From Rhizobiaceae bacterium (lineage in GTDB: Bacteria; Pseudomonadota; Alphaproteobacteria; Rhizobiales; Rhizobiaceae): DNA of 64,000 bases. Below the pieces are notes generated by a model, which did no database searches, was not told the origin of the DNA, and was given only the letters and a program-made list of their open reading frames with translations. Both the position numbers and the translations under genes were made by a program. Where the stretch lies: contig JAMLJC010000001.1 in NCBI GenBank assembly GCA_023953845.1, positions 62,001 to 126,000 of the forward strand. The letters are read 5' to 3'. Shown here in pieces: positions 16,358 through 24,698 of this stretch. How positions within the stretch are numbered: position 1 is the first letter of the stretch; each line of letters begins with the position of its first letter.

Positions 16358-17077
16358 ATGCTGCTTTTTGCAGGGCTGGGCAATCCGGGCGGCAAGTACC
16401 AGAACAACCGGCACAATGTCGGCTTCATGGCGGCGGACGCGATTGCCCGCCGCCATGATTTTTTGCCCTGGTCGAAGAAATTTCAGGGCCTCGTCGCCGA
16501 GGGCACGATCGGCGGCGAAAAGATCCTCCTGATCAAGCCCCAGACATTCATGAACCTCTCGGGCCAGTCGGTCGGCGAGGCGATGCGATTCTACAAGCTG
16601 CAGCCCGGCGACGTGACGGTGTTCTATGACGAACTGGACCTCCTCGCGGGCAAGGTCCGCGTCAAGGTCGGCGGCGGCGCGGGCGGACACAACGGCATAC
16701 GGTCGCTGGACCAGCATATCGGGAATCCGTATCGCCGGGTCCGGATCGGCATCGGCCATCCCGGCGTCAAGGAACTGGTGCACGGCCATGTGCTCGGCGA
16801 TTTCGCCAAGGCCGATGCCGAATGGCTGGACCCCCTCCTCGATGCGATCGCGGAAAACGCCGACAAACTCGCCAAGGGCGACGACAGCGGCTTTATGAAC
16901 AAGGTGAGTCTTGCCTTGCAGGACAGACTGACACCGACCGGCGATGACGACCGGCCGCCCGCCAAGGCCCCAAAGCAGCAAAGCCACATCCGCCAGGCGC
17001 GGCCGCAGCCGGCCGTCAAGCTCCCCGAGACCGGCCCGATGGCCGCGATGCTGAAGAAGCTGCTGGGCAAGGATTGA
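16358..17077 (+). CDS. pth: Peptidyl-tRNA hydrolase
   Basis: 239 residues. Releases tRNA from stalled peptidyl-tRNA. Signatures are FAGLGNPGGKYQNNRHNVGF with the catalytic His, TFMNLSGQSVGEAM, VFYDELDL with the catalytic Asp, and GGGAGGHNGIRSL. The C-terminal extension after about residue 190 is basic, proline-rich and low-complexity, as in other rhizobial Pth proteins. Second gene after rplY. Confidence 0.97.
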   Translation: MLLFAGLGNPGGKYQNNRHNVGFMAADAIARRHDFLPWSKKFQGLVAEGTIGGEKILLIKPQTFMNLSGQSVGEAMRFYKLQPGDVTVFYDELDLLAGKVRVKVGGGAGGHNGIRSLDQHIGNPYRRVRIGIGHPGVKELVHGHVLGDFAKADAEWLDPLLDAIAENADKLAKGDDSGFMNKVSLALQDRLTPTGDDDRPPAKAPKQQSHIRQARPQPAVKLPETGPMAAMLKKLLGKD

Positions 17078-17158
17078 GCAATCCCCAATTGTTGAACCGG
17101 GGCTTCGTCCCACGTATATACGAGACGACGAAGTTCGTGTTTTCGTGCAATCGGCCCT

Positions 17159-17410
17159 ATGACAAACGTTACGATAAAACTCAGTGAAGACAGGTTGAGG
17201 GACGTCCGCATCGAGGCGGCCCGTGCCGGGAAAAGCGTGTCGAGGTTTCTTTCCGACATGATTGACAGCAATCTGCCCCGGAATCTTCCCGCACAGGAGA
17301 TGACGCAGGAAGAGCGGCGGGCTGCTCTGGAGCGCATCCTGAGCGGTCCCAAATGGAGCGTCATGCGCGAAGGCCGCATGCCGACGGCGGACGAGCGAAA
17401 TGAACGGTAG
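17159..17410 (+). CDS. Ribbon-helix-helix antitoxin of a VapBC-like pair
   Basis: 83 residues. The N-terminus TNVTIKLSEDRLRDVRIEAA is a ribbon-helix-helix strand and helix, followed by AGKSVSRFLSDMI; the C-terminal half is charged and would wrap the toxin. It overlaps the PIN-domain gene by 11 bases, the usual antitoxin-toxin coupling. Because the toxin frame is broken, the antitoxin may now be a leftover or may act on other targets. Confidence 0.75.
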   Translation: MTNVTIKLSEDRLRDVRIEAARAGKSVSRFLSDMIDSNLPRNLPAQEMTQEERRAALERILSGPKWSVMREGRMPTADERNER

Positions 17411-17838
17411 GACGTTCATCGACAGCAACGTCTTTCTCTATTCAGCCGAACAGAAAGAACCATCGAAGGCCGATCGTGCGGGAAACTGGCTCCGACCTTC
17501 TCGAGAGTGGAAACGGCATGGCCAACCTGCAGGTCATGAACGAGATCACCAACGTCCTCATAAAACGCGGCAATCTGACATCCGAACGCGTGTTTTCGAT
17601 CGTTGACGGATTCATCGGCTTCGGCGCATCGGCGATCAGTTCCGAAACGGTTGCCGCCGGGCGGTTGCTCCGACTGGAAACCGCCTATTCCTGGTGGGAC
17701 TGCCTTCTGCTGGCGTCGGCTATGGAACTGCAGTGCACATACTTCCTGTCGGAAGATATGCAGGACGGACATAAAATCCGTGGGTTGACTGTTATCGATC
17801 CATTCCTGCATAGCCCGCCAGACTCACCTCTTCACTAG
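17400..17838 (+). pseudogene. PIN-domain (VapC-like) toxin, single-base frameshift
   Basis: The first frame starts MNGRTFIDSNVFLYSAEQ and runs to KADRAGNWL. The rest of the PIN domain continues in the +1 frame as LLESGNGMANLQVMNEI and ends at 17838. Skipping one C at 17492-17493 joins them cleanly as NWL-DLLESGNG. All acidic residues of the PIN nuclease site survive in the two halves: Asp8 (FIDSNV), Glu in VMNEI, Asp in SWWDCLLL and Asp in LSEDMQDG. So the break is recent, a read error, or tolerated by frameshifting. VapC toxins cut tRNA or rRNA; target not inferable. Confidence 0.75.
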
Positions 17839-17849
17839 GACAGCCAGTT

Positions 17850-18953
17850 ATGGGTTTCAAATGCGGCATCGTTGGCTTGCCCAACGTTGGCAAGTCGACG
17901 CTTTTCAACGCGCTGACCAGAACGGCGGCGGCGCAGGCCGCCAACTATCCCTTCTGCACCATAGAACCCAACACCGGCGAGGTCGCCGTCCCGGACCCGC
18001 GGCTGCAGAAGATCGCCGCGGTCGCCAGGTCGAAGGAGATCATCCCGACCCGCATCTCCTTCGTCGACATTGCCGGCCTCGTGCGCGGCGCATCGAAAGG
18101 CGAGGGCCTCGGCAACCAGTTCCTCGCCAACATCCGCGAGGTAGACGCCATCGTTCATGTCCTGCGATGCTTCGAGAATGACGATATCACCCATGTCGAG
18201 GGCAGGATCGATCCGGTGGCGGACGCCGAGACGGTCGAGACCGAACTGATGCTGTCGGATCTCGAAAGCCTCGAGCGGCGCGTCACGCAGATACGCAAGC
18301 GCGCTACCGGCAAGGACAAGGAGGCGATGACGGTCCTGCCGATCATGGAACAGGCGCTCGCCCTGCTTCAGGACGGCAAGCCGGCCCGCGTGCTCCTGAA
18401 GACGATTTCGCACGAGGACCTGAAGATCCTGCAGGGCCTGAATTTGCTCACGGCTCACCCGGTTCTCTATGTGTGCAATGTGGCCGAGAGCGACGCGGCC
18501 ACGGGCAACGCGCACACGAAGGCGGTCGAACAGATGGCCGCCACGCAGGGCGCGGGAACGGTCGTCATTTCGGCCGCGATCGAATCGGAAATCGCGCAGC
18601 TTTCCGATGCCGAGGCGAAGGAATATCTGGAAGCGATGGGGCTTGAAGAGCCCGGACTCGACCGCCTGATCCGGGCGGGATACGAACTGCTTCACCTGAT
18701 CACCTATTTCACCGCCGGCCCCAAGGAGACACGCGCCTGGACGATCGAGAGGGGCACCAAGGCGCCACAGGCGGCCGGCGTCATCCATTCCGATTTCGAA
18801 CGCGGCTTCATCCGCGCGCAGACCATCGCCTACGATGACTTCGTCACGCTGGGCGGCGAGGTCGCGGCCAAGGAAGCCGGCAAGGCACGCGACGAAGGCA
18901 AGGAATATGTCGTCCACGACGGCGACGTGCTTCTGTTCAAGTTTAACACGTGA
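17850..18953 (+). CDS. ychF: Redox-regulated ATPase YchF (Obg-related)
   Basis: 367 residues. P-loop GLPNVGKSTLFNALT, switch region FVDIAGLVRGASKGEGLGNQFL, and the YchF-type base-recognition change (NVAES rather than NKxD) that favours ATP over GTP. A coiled-coil insertion is followed by the C-terminal TGS domain (LITYFTAGPKETRAWTIERGTKAPQAAG). It associates with ribosomes and is linked to stress and translation. It starts 11 bases after the broken toxin; a separate promoter is not obvious. Confidence 0.97.
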   Translation: MGFKCGIVGLPNVGKSTLFNALTRTAAAQAANYPFCTIEPNTGEVAVPDPRLQKIAAVARSKEIIPTRISFVDIAGLVRGASKGEGLGNQFLANIREVDAIVHVLRCFENDDITHVEGRIDPVADAETVETELMLSDLESLERRVTQIRKRATGKDKEAMTVLPIMEQALALLQDGKPARVLLKTISHEDLKILQGLNLLTAHPVLYVCNVAESDAATGNAHTKAVEQMAATQGAGTVVISAAIESEIAQLSDAEAKEYLEAMGLEEPGLDRLIRAGYELLHLITYFTAGPKETRAWTIERGTKAPQAAGVIHSDFERGFIRAQTIAYDDFVTLGGEVAAKEAGKARDEGKEYVVHDGDVLLFKFNT

Positions 18954-19087
18954 CGTCGATGCGGCACGGCGGCAGCATCCGGTGGGGATCGAGGACCAAC
19001 CACCTTTCCCCGCTAGCGCTTGACCTGCGCGTCCGCGCGGTCTCGGATGGCGATTGCCGGAGCATCGGATGCGAGCGGCCCGAATAA

Positions 19088-19558
19088 ATGGCAGGCGAGA
19101 TGACTGAAAAGAAGTGGGCTTTCGAGGATCTGGTCGAAGGGTCGACCATACAGCTCAGCACCAAGAAGATGACCGCCGAGGAAATCATCGAATTCGCCTC
19201 CGAGTTCGATTTTCAGCCAATGCATCTCGACGAGGAAGCCGGCAAGGCGAGCATTCTCGGCGGGCTCTCCGCATCGGGCTGGCACACGTGCTGCGTCTTC
19301 ATGCGGCTTCTGTGCGACGGCTTTCTGCTGGACTCGACCTCGCAGGGCGCGCCGGGGATCGACTTCGCGCGATGGAAGAAGCCGGTGCTGGCCGGCGACA
19401 CGCTGACCGGCAAATGCCTCGTGGTCGGTCGGCGGGAATCGAAGTCGCGGCCCGGCATCGGTTTCGCGACGATCCACAGCGAACTCACGAACCAGCGCGG
19501 CGAAGTCGTGCTCGACCTCCAGAACACCGGCATGTTCCAGCGGAGGGACGCAGCATGA
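19088..19558 (+). CDS. MaoC-like (R)-hydratase, copy 1
   Basis: 156 residues from ATG at 19088; an alternative start is MTEKKW at 19100. Single hot-dog fold of the MaoC/enoyl-CoA hydratase 2 type. The hydratase site is ASEFDFQPMHLDEEAG, where Asp and His activate water, followed by LGGLSASGWHT. It overlaps the next MaoC gene by ATGA. The pair probably forms a heterodimer or a tandem of hydratases acting on a CoA ester, but the substrate is not indicated. Confidence 0.88.
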   Translation: MAGEMTEKKWAFEDLVEGSTIQLSTKKMTAEEIIEFASEFDFQPMHLDEEAGKASILGGLSASGWHTCCVFMRLLCDGFLLDSTSQGAPGIDFARWKKPVLAGDTLTGKCLVVGRRESKSRPGIGFATIHSELTNQRGEVVLDLQNTGMFQRRDAA

Positions 19559-20022
19559 CGCTCGACGACTATCTCGACATCGGCGTCACGCATACGCTCG
19601 GCTCGCACACCTTCTCCGCACAGGAGATCAAGGCGTTCGCGGCCAAGTATGATCCCCAGCCTTTTCACGTGGATGAGGAGGCGGCGAAACACAGCGTGCT
19701 CGGCGGTCTCTGCGCCTCGGGATGGCATACGGCGGCGATGTGGATGCGCTACAACCTGCTCTGGATGAAGGCCAATCCGAAAGTCTGGACAGGCGGCGGG
19801 CCTGCGCCGGTCTTCGGCCCCTCGCCCGGCTTCGAAAACCTCAAATGGCTGAAGCCGGTCTATGCCGGCGATACCATCACCTACACGAGAACCAATGTCG
19901 GCCACCGCGCGATGACATCGCGGCCGGGCTGGCGCCTCATGTCGATGCAGTCGGCAGGCTCGAACCAGCATGGCGACAGGGTGATCGAGTTCGACAGCGT
20001 CGTGCTGATGCAGGCGGCCTAG
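19555..20022 (+). CDS. MaoC-like (R)-hydratase, copy 2
   Basis: 155 residues, translationally coupled to copy 1 (ATGA). Site motif is AAKYDPQPFHVDEEAAKHSVLGGLCASGWHT, matching copy 1 position by position (quoted in parts it is YDPQPFHVDEE and GGLCASGWHT). The stop codon TAG lies inside CTAG, the target site of the IS element that begins immediately after, so the insertion duplicated the stop without changing the protein. Any downstream operon partner is cut off from it. Confidence 0.88.
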   Translation: MTLDDYLDIGVTHTLGSHTFSAQEIKAFAAKYDPQPFHVDEEAAKHSVLGGLCASGWHTAAMWMRYNLLWMKANPKVWTGGGPAPVFGPSPGFENLKWLKPVYAGDTITYTRTNVGHRAMTSRPGWRLMSMQSAGSNQHGDRVIEFDSVVLMQAA

Positions 20023-20099
20023 GACCGATCGACATTCAGGATTCCGTTTAGGCTTGATGTCTGATTCATAGGGTTCCGTGTTTTGGCACGGAGCTTGAG

Positions 20100-20474
20100 A
20101 TGGGCGTCAAACGCTATGAGCTGAGCGATGTGCAGTGGGTGCGGATTGCGCCTCTGCTATCGGGTAAGGCCAGCGATCCCGGCCGCACGGGGGCGGACAA
20201 CCGCCTGTTCGTGAACGGTGTCTTGTGGGTTCTGCGCTCGGGCGCCCACTGGCGCGACCTGCCCGAGCGCTACGGCAAGTACAAGAGCCTTCACAAGCGT
20301 TTCAGCCGCTGGGCCAAGGCCGGGGTCTGGGAGAAGGTCTTTGCCTCGTTGATCAAGGATCGCGACAATAAATACCTGATGCTCGACACCACGCTGGTCC
20401 GCGCGCATCAGCAGGCAGCGACCGGAAAGGGGGGGACCAAAACCAGGCTCTGGGGCGTTCCCGGGGAGGATTGA
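20100..20474 (+). CDS. IS5-family transposase, ORF A
   Basis: 124 residues: N-terminal DNA-binding region of an IS5-type transposase (YELSDVQWVRIAPLL, NGVLWVLRSGAHWRDLPERYG) with the first catalytic Asp in YLMLDTTLVRAH. It ends shortly after a run of seven G at 20429-20435. In the -1 frame the sequence continues as DQNQALGRSRGGLTTK into ORF B, which restores the family's usual junction. Confidence 0.9.
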   Translation: MGVKRYELSDVQWVRIAPLLSGKASDPGRTGADNRLFVNGVLWVLRSGAHWRDLPERYGKYKSLHKRFSRWAKAGVWEKVFASLIKDRDNKYLMLDTTLVRAHQQAATGKGGTKTRLWGVPGED

Positions 20475-20857
20475 CCACCAAGATCCACATGCTGGCCGAC
20501 ACGCTCGGCAGGCCGCTACGCTTCATTCTCACGCCCGCTCAGGCGGGCGACGTCACAACCTCTTGCGCCTTGCTGGAAGGCTTCAAAGCCGAGGCCGTGC
20601 TGGCTGACAAAGCCTATGACGCCAATGGGTTGCGGGCCCTCATCAGCCAGATGGGCGCCGAGGCCGTCATTCCCTGCAATCCGACCCGAAAGCAGCCGAT
20701 CCCCTATGACAAGATGGCTTACAGGCTGCGCAACCGCATCGAGCGCTGCTTCAACAAGCTCAAGCACTTCCGACGCTTCGCAAACAGATACGACCGCTTG
20801 GCCAGCCACTTCCTCGCATTCATCCAACTCGCAGCCGCAATGATATGGATGCGCTGA
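20471..20857 (+). CDS. IS5-family transposase, ORF B
   Basis: 128 residues in the -1 frame relative to ORF A, overlapping its stop. Contains the second catalytic Asp (AVLADKAYDANG) and the Glu in RLRNRIERCFNKLKHFRR, completing the DDE triad. Probably translated as a fusion with ORF A by frameshifting at G GGG GGG rather than from its TTG. It ends near the right inverted repeat. Confidence 0.9.
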   Translation: MTTKIHMLADTLGRPLRFILTPAQAGDVTTSCALLEGFKAEAVLADKAYDANGLRALISQMGAEAVIPCNPTRKQPIPYDKMAYRLRNRIERCFNKLKHFRRFANRYDRLASHFLAFIQLAAAMIWMR

Positions 20858-20906
20858 ATGTCGATTCAGCCTAGAGCGGATTGTCCGGGGCGGCAATGCC
20901 CCCCGT

Positions 20907-21452
20907 TCAATGCCCTTCAAAGGCGATCAAGGTGCGCACCGTCACGTCGAGCGCCTCGAGCCTTGCCCGGCCGCCGAGATCAGGCAGGTCGATCACGAAA
21001 CAGGCCGCGACGATCTCGGCGCCCATCTGGCGCAGCAGCTTGGTCGCCCCCTCGGCGGTGCCGCCCGTCGCGATCAGATCATCGACCAGCAGCACCTTCT
21101 CGCCGGGATTCACCGCATCCTTGTGCATCTCCATTTCGTCCAGCCCGTATTCGAGGCTGTAGGCCACGCGCACCGTCTCGTGGGGCAGCTTGCCCTTCTT
21201 GCGGATGGGTATGAAGCCCGACGAAAGCTGATGCGCCATCGCCCCGCCGAGAATGAAGCCGCGCGCCTCGATCCCCGCGATCTTGTCGATCTTCATCCCC
21301 GCATAGGGATGGACCAGTTCGTCCACCGCGCGACGGAAGGCACGGGCATTGCCGAGCAGCGTGGTGATGTCCCGGAACAGGATGCCGGGTTTCGGATAGT
21401 CCGGAATGGTCCGGAGCGCAGACAGGAGGGTGTCTTCGAGAGAGGATCTCAT
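20907..21452 (-). CDS. apt: Adenine phosphoribosyltransferase
   Basis: 181 residues. Salvages adenine with PRPP to AMP. Signatures are the N-terminal IPDYPKPGILFRDITTLL, GIEARGFILGG, the flexible hood KKGKLPHETVRVAY and the PRPP loop VLLVDDLIATGGT. It lies downstream of petC but behind a strong terminator (21535-21560), so it is likely transcribed from its own promoter or by readthrough. The IS insertion ends 33 bases from its stop. Confidence 0.96.
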   Translation of the reverse strand: MRSSLEDTLLSALRTIPDYPKPGILFRDITTLLGNARAFRRAVDELVHPYAGMKIDKIAGIEARGFILGGAMAHQLSSGFIPIRKKGKLPHETVRVAYSLEYGLDEMEMHKDAVNPGEKVLLVDDLIATGGTAEGATKLLRQMGAEIVAACFVIDLPDLGGRARLEALDVTVRTLIAFEGH

Positions 21453-21534
21453 TCTGGATGTCAGGCCCCGGCGGTGTGTCAGCTAGTGGTAGCCGGGTGA
21501 GCCGGATCTGGAAAGGAAATCATCGCACCAGATG

Positions 21535-21560
21535 AAAAAAGGGCGCCCGCAGCGCCCTTT
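21535..21560 (-). terminator. Rho-independent terminator after petC
   Basis: AAAGGGCGC (21538-21546) pairs with GCGCCCTTT (21552-21560); on the minus strand the hairpin is followed by six T. It separates petABC from apt. Confidence 0.85.
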
Positions 21561-21582
21561 CAATGGAGTCACATTCCGGCGC

Positions 21583-22449
21583 TCAGTGCGCCACGCCCGA
21601 CCATACCTTGCGTTTGGTTATGTAGACGAGCGCGCCGAACAGGATGAGGAAGATCATGACGCGGAAGCCGGTCTTCTTGCGATCCTCGAGATGCGGCTCG
21701 GCGACGTACATCAGGAATGCGGAGACGTCGGTGGCATACTGGTCAACCGTCTGCGGCGAGCCGTCCTCATAAGTTACCTGGTCGTCGCTCAGCGGCTTCG
21801 CCATGGCCAGCGACTTGCCGTTGATGAAATACGGATTGTAGTACGTGCCCTCGGCGACCTCCATGCCGGCCGGCGGTTCTTCGTCGTAGCCGGTCAGAAG
21901 CGAGTGGATATAGTCCGGGCCGCCCTCGGCATACTGCGTGAAGATGTCGAAGACGAAGGTCGGGAAGCCGCGGGTCACGCCGCGCGCCTTGGCGATCAGC
22001 GAGAAATCCGGCGGGGCCGCGCCGTTGTTCGAAGCTGCTGCCGCCTGCTCGTTGGGGAAGGGCGACGGGAAGTGGTCCGACGGAATGGCGGGGCGCTCGA
22101 ACATCTCGCCAGCGTCGTTGGGGCCGTCCTGAACCGTGTATTCGGCCGCCAGCGTCTTTAACTGCGCTTCGTTATAGCCAAGCCCCTCCAGGGCGCGGAA
22201 CGGCACCATGCTCATCGAATGGCAAGCCGCGCAGACTTCCTTGTAGACCTTGAGGCCGCGCTGCAACTGCGCCCTGTCGTAGGTTCCGAAAGGACCGGCG
22301 AAGCTCCAGTCCAGCTCCTTGGGATGCTTGATCGGGAAGTGCGTCGGCTCGGCCTCGCTGTGGCCGCCTTCCTCGGCGGCCCAGGCATAAGCGCCGACAC
22401 CAGCCAACAGAACGCCGGCTGCAGCCAGAGCGGTAAGAATCTTCTTCAT
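21583..22449 (-). CDS. petC: Cytochrome c1 of the bc1 complex
   Basis: 288 residues. Signal peptide to about AWA-AEE, then the c-type haem site CAACH near residue 75, the distal Met in AMAKPLSDDQVTYEDG, and a single C-terminal membrane anchor (VMIFLILFGALVYITKRKVW). It passes electrons from the Rieske protein to soluble or membrane cytochrome c in the periplasm. Last gene of petABC, followed by a terminator. This is a stand-alone cytochrome c1, not the fused cytochrome b/c1 found in Bradyrhizobium. Confidence 0.96.
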   Translation of the reverse strand: MKKILTALAAAGVLLAGVGAYAWAAEEGGHSEAEPTHFPIKHPKELDWSFAGPFGTYDRAQLQRGLKVYKEVCAACHSMSMVPFRALEGLGYNEAQLKTLAAEYTVQDGPNDAGEMFERPAIPSDHFPSPFPNEQAAAASNNGAAPPDFSLIAKARGVTRGFPTFVFDIFTQYAEGGPDYIHSLLTGYDEEPPAGMEVAEGTYYNPYFINGKSLAMAKPLSDDQVTYEDGSPQTVDQYATDVSAFLMYVAEPHLEDRKKTGFRVMIFLILFGALVYITKRKVWSGVAH

Positions 22450-22473
22450 CGAAATGCCCTCTTCGACGTCCGC

Positions 22474-23772
22474 TCAGACCTTGACTTCCTGCGTGCTGCC
22501 GGACGGCAGCGCCACAGGCGTCCCCTTGTTCTTCTCAAGTACCGCTTCGGTGATCGAGTTCGGCACGCGGCGCGGCGTCTCGATGAGGCCCAGCACCGGC
22601 ATGATGATCAGGAAGAAGGCAAAGTAGTAGAGCGTCGACACCTGCATGGCCGGAATATACCAGCCTTCGGCCGGCTTCGAGCCCAGCCATCCCAGGAAGA
22701 TGGCGTTGGCGGCGAAGAGCCAGAAGAACAGCTTGTACCATGGGCGGTAGACCGCCGACCGCACTTTCGAGGTATCCAGCCACGGCACCACGAACAGGAC
22801 CGCAATGGCGGCGAACATGGCGATGACGCCGCCGAGCTTGGAGTTTATCGGGCCGATGTTGAAGGTGATGGCGCGCAGGATGGCGTAGAACGGCAGGAAG
22901 TACCATTCAGGCACGATATGCGCCGGCGTCTTCAACGCGTTGAACTGGATGTAGTTGTCCGGATGGCCCAGATAGTTCGGGATGTAGAAGACAAAGTAGG
23001 CGTAGACCGCGAGGAACACGATCATGCCGAACGCGTCCTTGATCGTCGCGTAAGGCGTGAAGGGCAGCGTGTCCGTCTTCGACTTGACCTCGATGCCTGT
23101 CGGGTTCGTCTGCCCGGTCACATGCAGCGCCCACACATGCAGCACCACGACGCCCGCGATCATGAAGGGCAGCAGGTAGTGCAGCGAGAAGAAGCGGTTC
23201 AGCGTCGGGTTGTCGACGGCGAAGCCGCCGAGCAGCAGCTGCTGTATCCACTCGCCGACCAGCGGAATGGCCGTGAAGAAGCCGGTGATGACGGTCGCGC
23301 CCCAGCCGGACATCTGGCCCCACGGCAGCACGTAGCCCATGAAGCCGGTCGCCATCATCAGCAGGTAGATGATGCAGCCCAGAATCCAGAGCAGCTCGCG
23401 CGGCGCCTTGTAGGAGCCGTAGTAGAGACCACGGAAGATGTGGATGTAGACGGCGATGAAGAAGAACGAAGCGCCGTTGGCGTGCAGGTAGCGCAGCAGC
23501 CAGCCCGAATTGACGTCGCGCATGATCTTCTCGACCGAGTCGAAAGCCAGCGCCGTGTTCGAGGCGTAGTGCATGGCGAGCACGATGCCGGTCAGAATCT
23601 GCGCCACCAGCATGATCGCGAGGATGCCGCCGAAGGTATAGGTGTAGTTCAGGTTGCGCGGCACCGGGTAGGCGACGAAAGAATCGTACACGAGCCGCGG
23701 CAGCGGAAGGCGCGCGTCGAACCAGCGCTCGATGCCAGTCTTCGGCGTATAGGTGGAATGTCCGCCCGACAT
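22474..23772 (-). CDS. petB: Cytochrome b of the bc1 complex
   Basis: 432 residues from the ATG at 23772 (MSGGHSTYTP); the longer frame upstream is the petA antisense-phase shadow. About eight transmembrane helices. Haem His ligands lie in LAMHYASNT, RYLHANGASFFFIAVYIHIFRG and PFMIAGVVVLHVWALHVTG; the Qo-site PEWY is in HIVPEWYFLPF. It oxidises ubiquinol and recycles electrons to the Qi site. Middle gene of petABC. Confidence 0.96.
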   Translation of the reverse strand: MSGGHSTYTPKTGIERWFDARLPLPRLVYDSFVAYPVPRNLNYTYTFGGILAIMLVAQILTGIVLAMHYASNTALAFDSVEKIMRDVNSGWLLRYLHANGASFFFIAVYIHIFRGLYYGSYKAPRELLWILGCIIYLLMMATGFMGYVLPWGQMSGWGATVITGFFTAIPLVGEWIQQLLLGGFAVDNPTLNRFFSLHYLLPFMIAGVVVLHVWALHVTGQTNPTGIEVKSKTDTLPFTPYATIKDAFGMIVFLAVYAYFVFYIPNYLGHPDNYIQFNALKTPAHIVPEWYFLPFYAILRAITFNIGPINSKLGGVIAMFAAIAVLFVVPWLDTSKVRSAVYRPWYKLFFWLFAANAIFLGWLGSKPAEGWYIPAMQVSTLYYFAFFLIIMPVLGLIETPRRVPNSITEAVLEKNKGTPVALPSGSTQEVKV

Positions 23773-23785
23773 CTGATTTCTCCCC

Positions 23786-24349
23786 TCAGCCGATCTTGAT
23801 CTTGGTGTCGGACAGGAATTCGAGCGCCGGAACCGGAAGGTTCTCCGGCGCGGGTCCTTTGCGGATGCGACCGGCGGTGTCGTAGTGCGAGCCGTGGCAC
23901 GGGCAGAACCAGCCGCCGAAATCGCCCTGCTGGCCGAGCGGCACGCAGCCCAGATGGGTGCAGACGCCGACCATGACGATCCAGTTTTCCTTGTCCTTGG
24001 CAGCGGCGCGATCGGAATCTGTCGCCTGCGCATCCGACGGCAGGTTGGCGTTGCGCGCGACGGGGTCCTTCAGCTCGGCAAGCGGCGTATCCTGCGCGGC
24101 CTTCACCTCTTCCGGCGTGCGGTTGCGGATGAAGACCGGCTTGCCGCGCCATTTGACGACGATGGACATGCCCGGCTCGACCGCGGCCACATCGACCTCG
24201 ATCGAGGAAACGGCAAGGGTGGACGCGTCCGGGCGCATCTGGTCGATGAACGGCCACGCGACACCGCCGGCGCCGACGACGGCCGCCATGCCGGTCGCGA
24301 TATAGAGGAAGTCCCGGCGATTGGGTTCTATCGTGTCTGATGCGCTCAC
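23786..24349 (-). CDS. petA: Rieske iron-sulfur subunit of the bc1 complex
   Basis: 187 residues starting with GTG at 24349. A Tat-type N-terminus (NRRDFLY followed by a hydrophobic anchor) delivers the folded 2Fe-2S domain to the periplasm. Cluster ligands are CTHLGC and CPCHGSHYD. First gene of petABC. No clear promoter is visible in the upstream gap; the PetR-like regulator at 2426 is a candidate activator by family precedent. Confidence 0.96.
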   Translation of the reverse strand: MSASDTIEPNRRDFLYIATGMAAVVGAGGVAWPFIDQMRPDASTLAVSSIEVDVAAVEPGMSIVVKWRGKPVFIRNRTPEEVKAAQDTPLAELKDPVARNANLPSDAQATDSDRAAAKDKENWIVMVGVCTHLGCVPLGQQGDFGGWFCPCHGSHYDTAGRIRKGPAPENLPVPALEFLSDTKIKIG

Positions 24350-24698
24350 GAAACGTCGATCCTTCCTACTTCGATCGCCGGATGAGCTTTGTCCCCGCTC
24401 GCAAACGCCGCCCCGATACGCTGGCGATCAGGCTGGCGAAGTTACCGGCATTTCCGGCGGTTCTATGCAGGAAGCCAATGCTTGTCCAGACGCCAGACAG
24501 GGCGTGGGCAGATTGTCGCGGCGGAAAAATCAGGCCAGCAGCGCCGAGAAGGCACCGGAAGGCATCGTGATCCCTGACATGGGCATGAGGAAACGACGGA
24601 ATTGAGGCGGCAAACACATGATCCGGCCTCCCGAATCACTTCCGCAGCCGATGGCCGGAAAGGATTGAAACGACTCGGCTATCGACGCGGCGCCACCA
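24350..24698. other. Intergenic gap upstream of petA
   Basis: About 350 bases between petA and the small minus-strand gene at 24699. It must contain the petABC control region. I see GGAAGGA as a weak ribosome site for petA, no convincing -35/-10 pair, no hairpin with a T-run and no credible small gene. Confidence 0.5.

Larger units (their letters stand above)
20019..20874 (+). mobile_element. IS5-family insertion sequence with CTAG target duplication
   Basis: An 848-base body (20023-20870) is flanked by CTAG at 20019-20022 and 20871-20874. Imperfect terminal inverted repeats share ATCGACATTCAG: GGACCGATCGACATTCAG at the left and GGCTGAATCGACATTCAG read inward from the right. It carries two overlapping transposase frames joined by a G7 slippery run. 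Both frames, the ends and the DDE residues are intact, so it may be active. Inserted at the stop codon of a MaoC gene. Confidence 0.85.

Noticed and set aside
20040..20880. Alternative IS ends using TCCG...TAGGC repeats
   Set aside because: That alignment needs gaps; the ATCGACATTCAG repeats next to CTAG duplications fit better.
22219..23799. Plus-strand open frame opposite petB and petC
   Set aside because: Fully antisense to conserved cytochrome genes; His/Arg/Asp-rich shadow composition.
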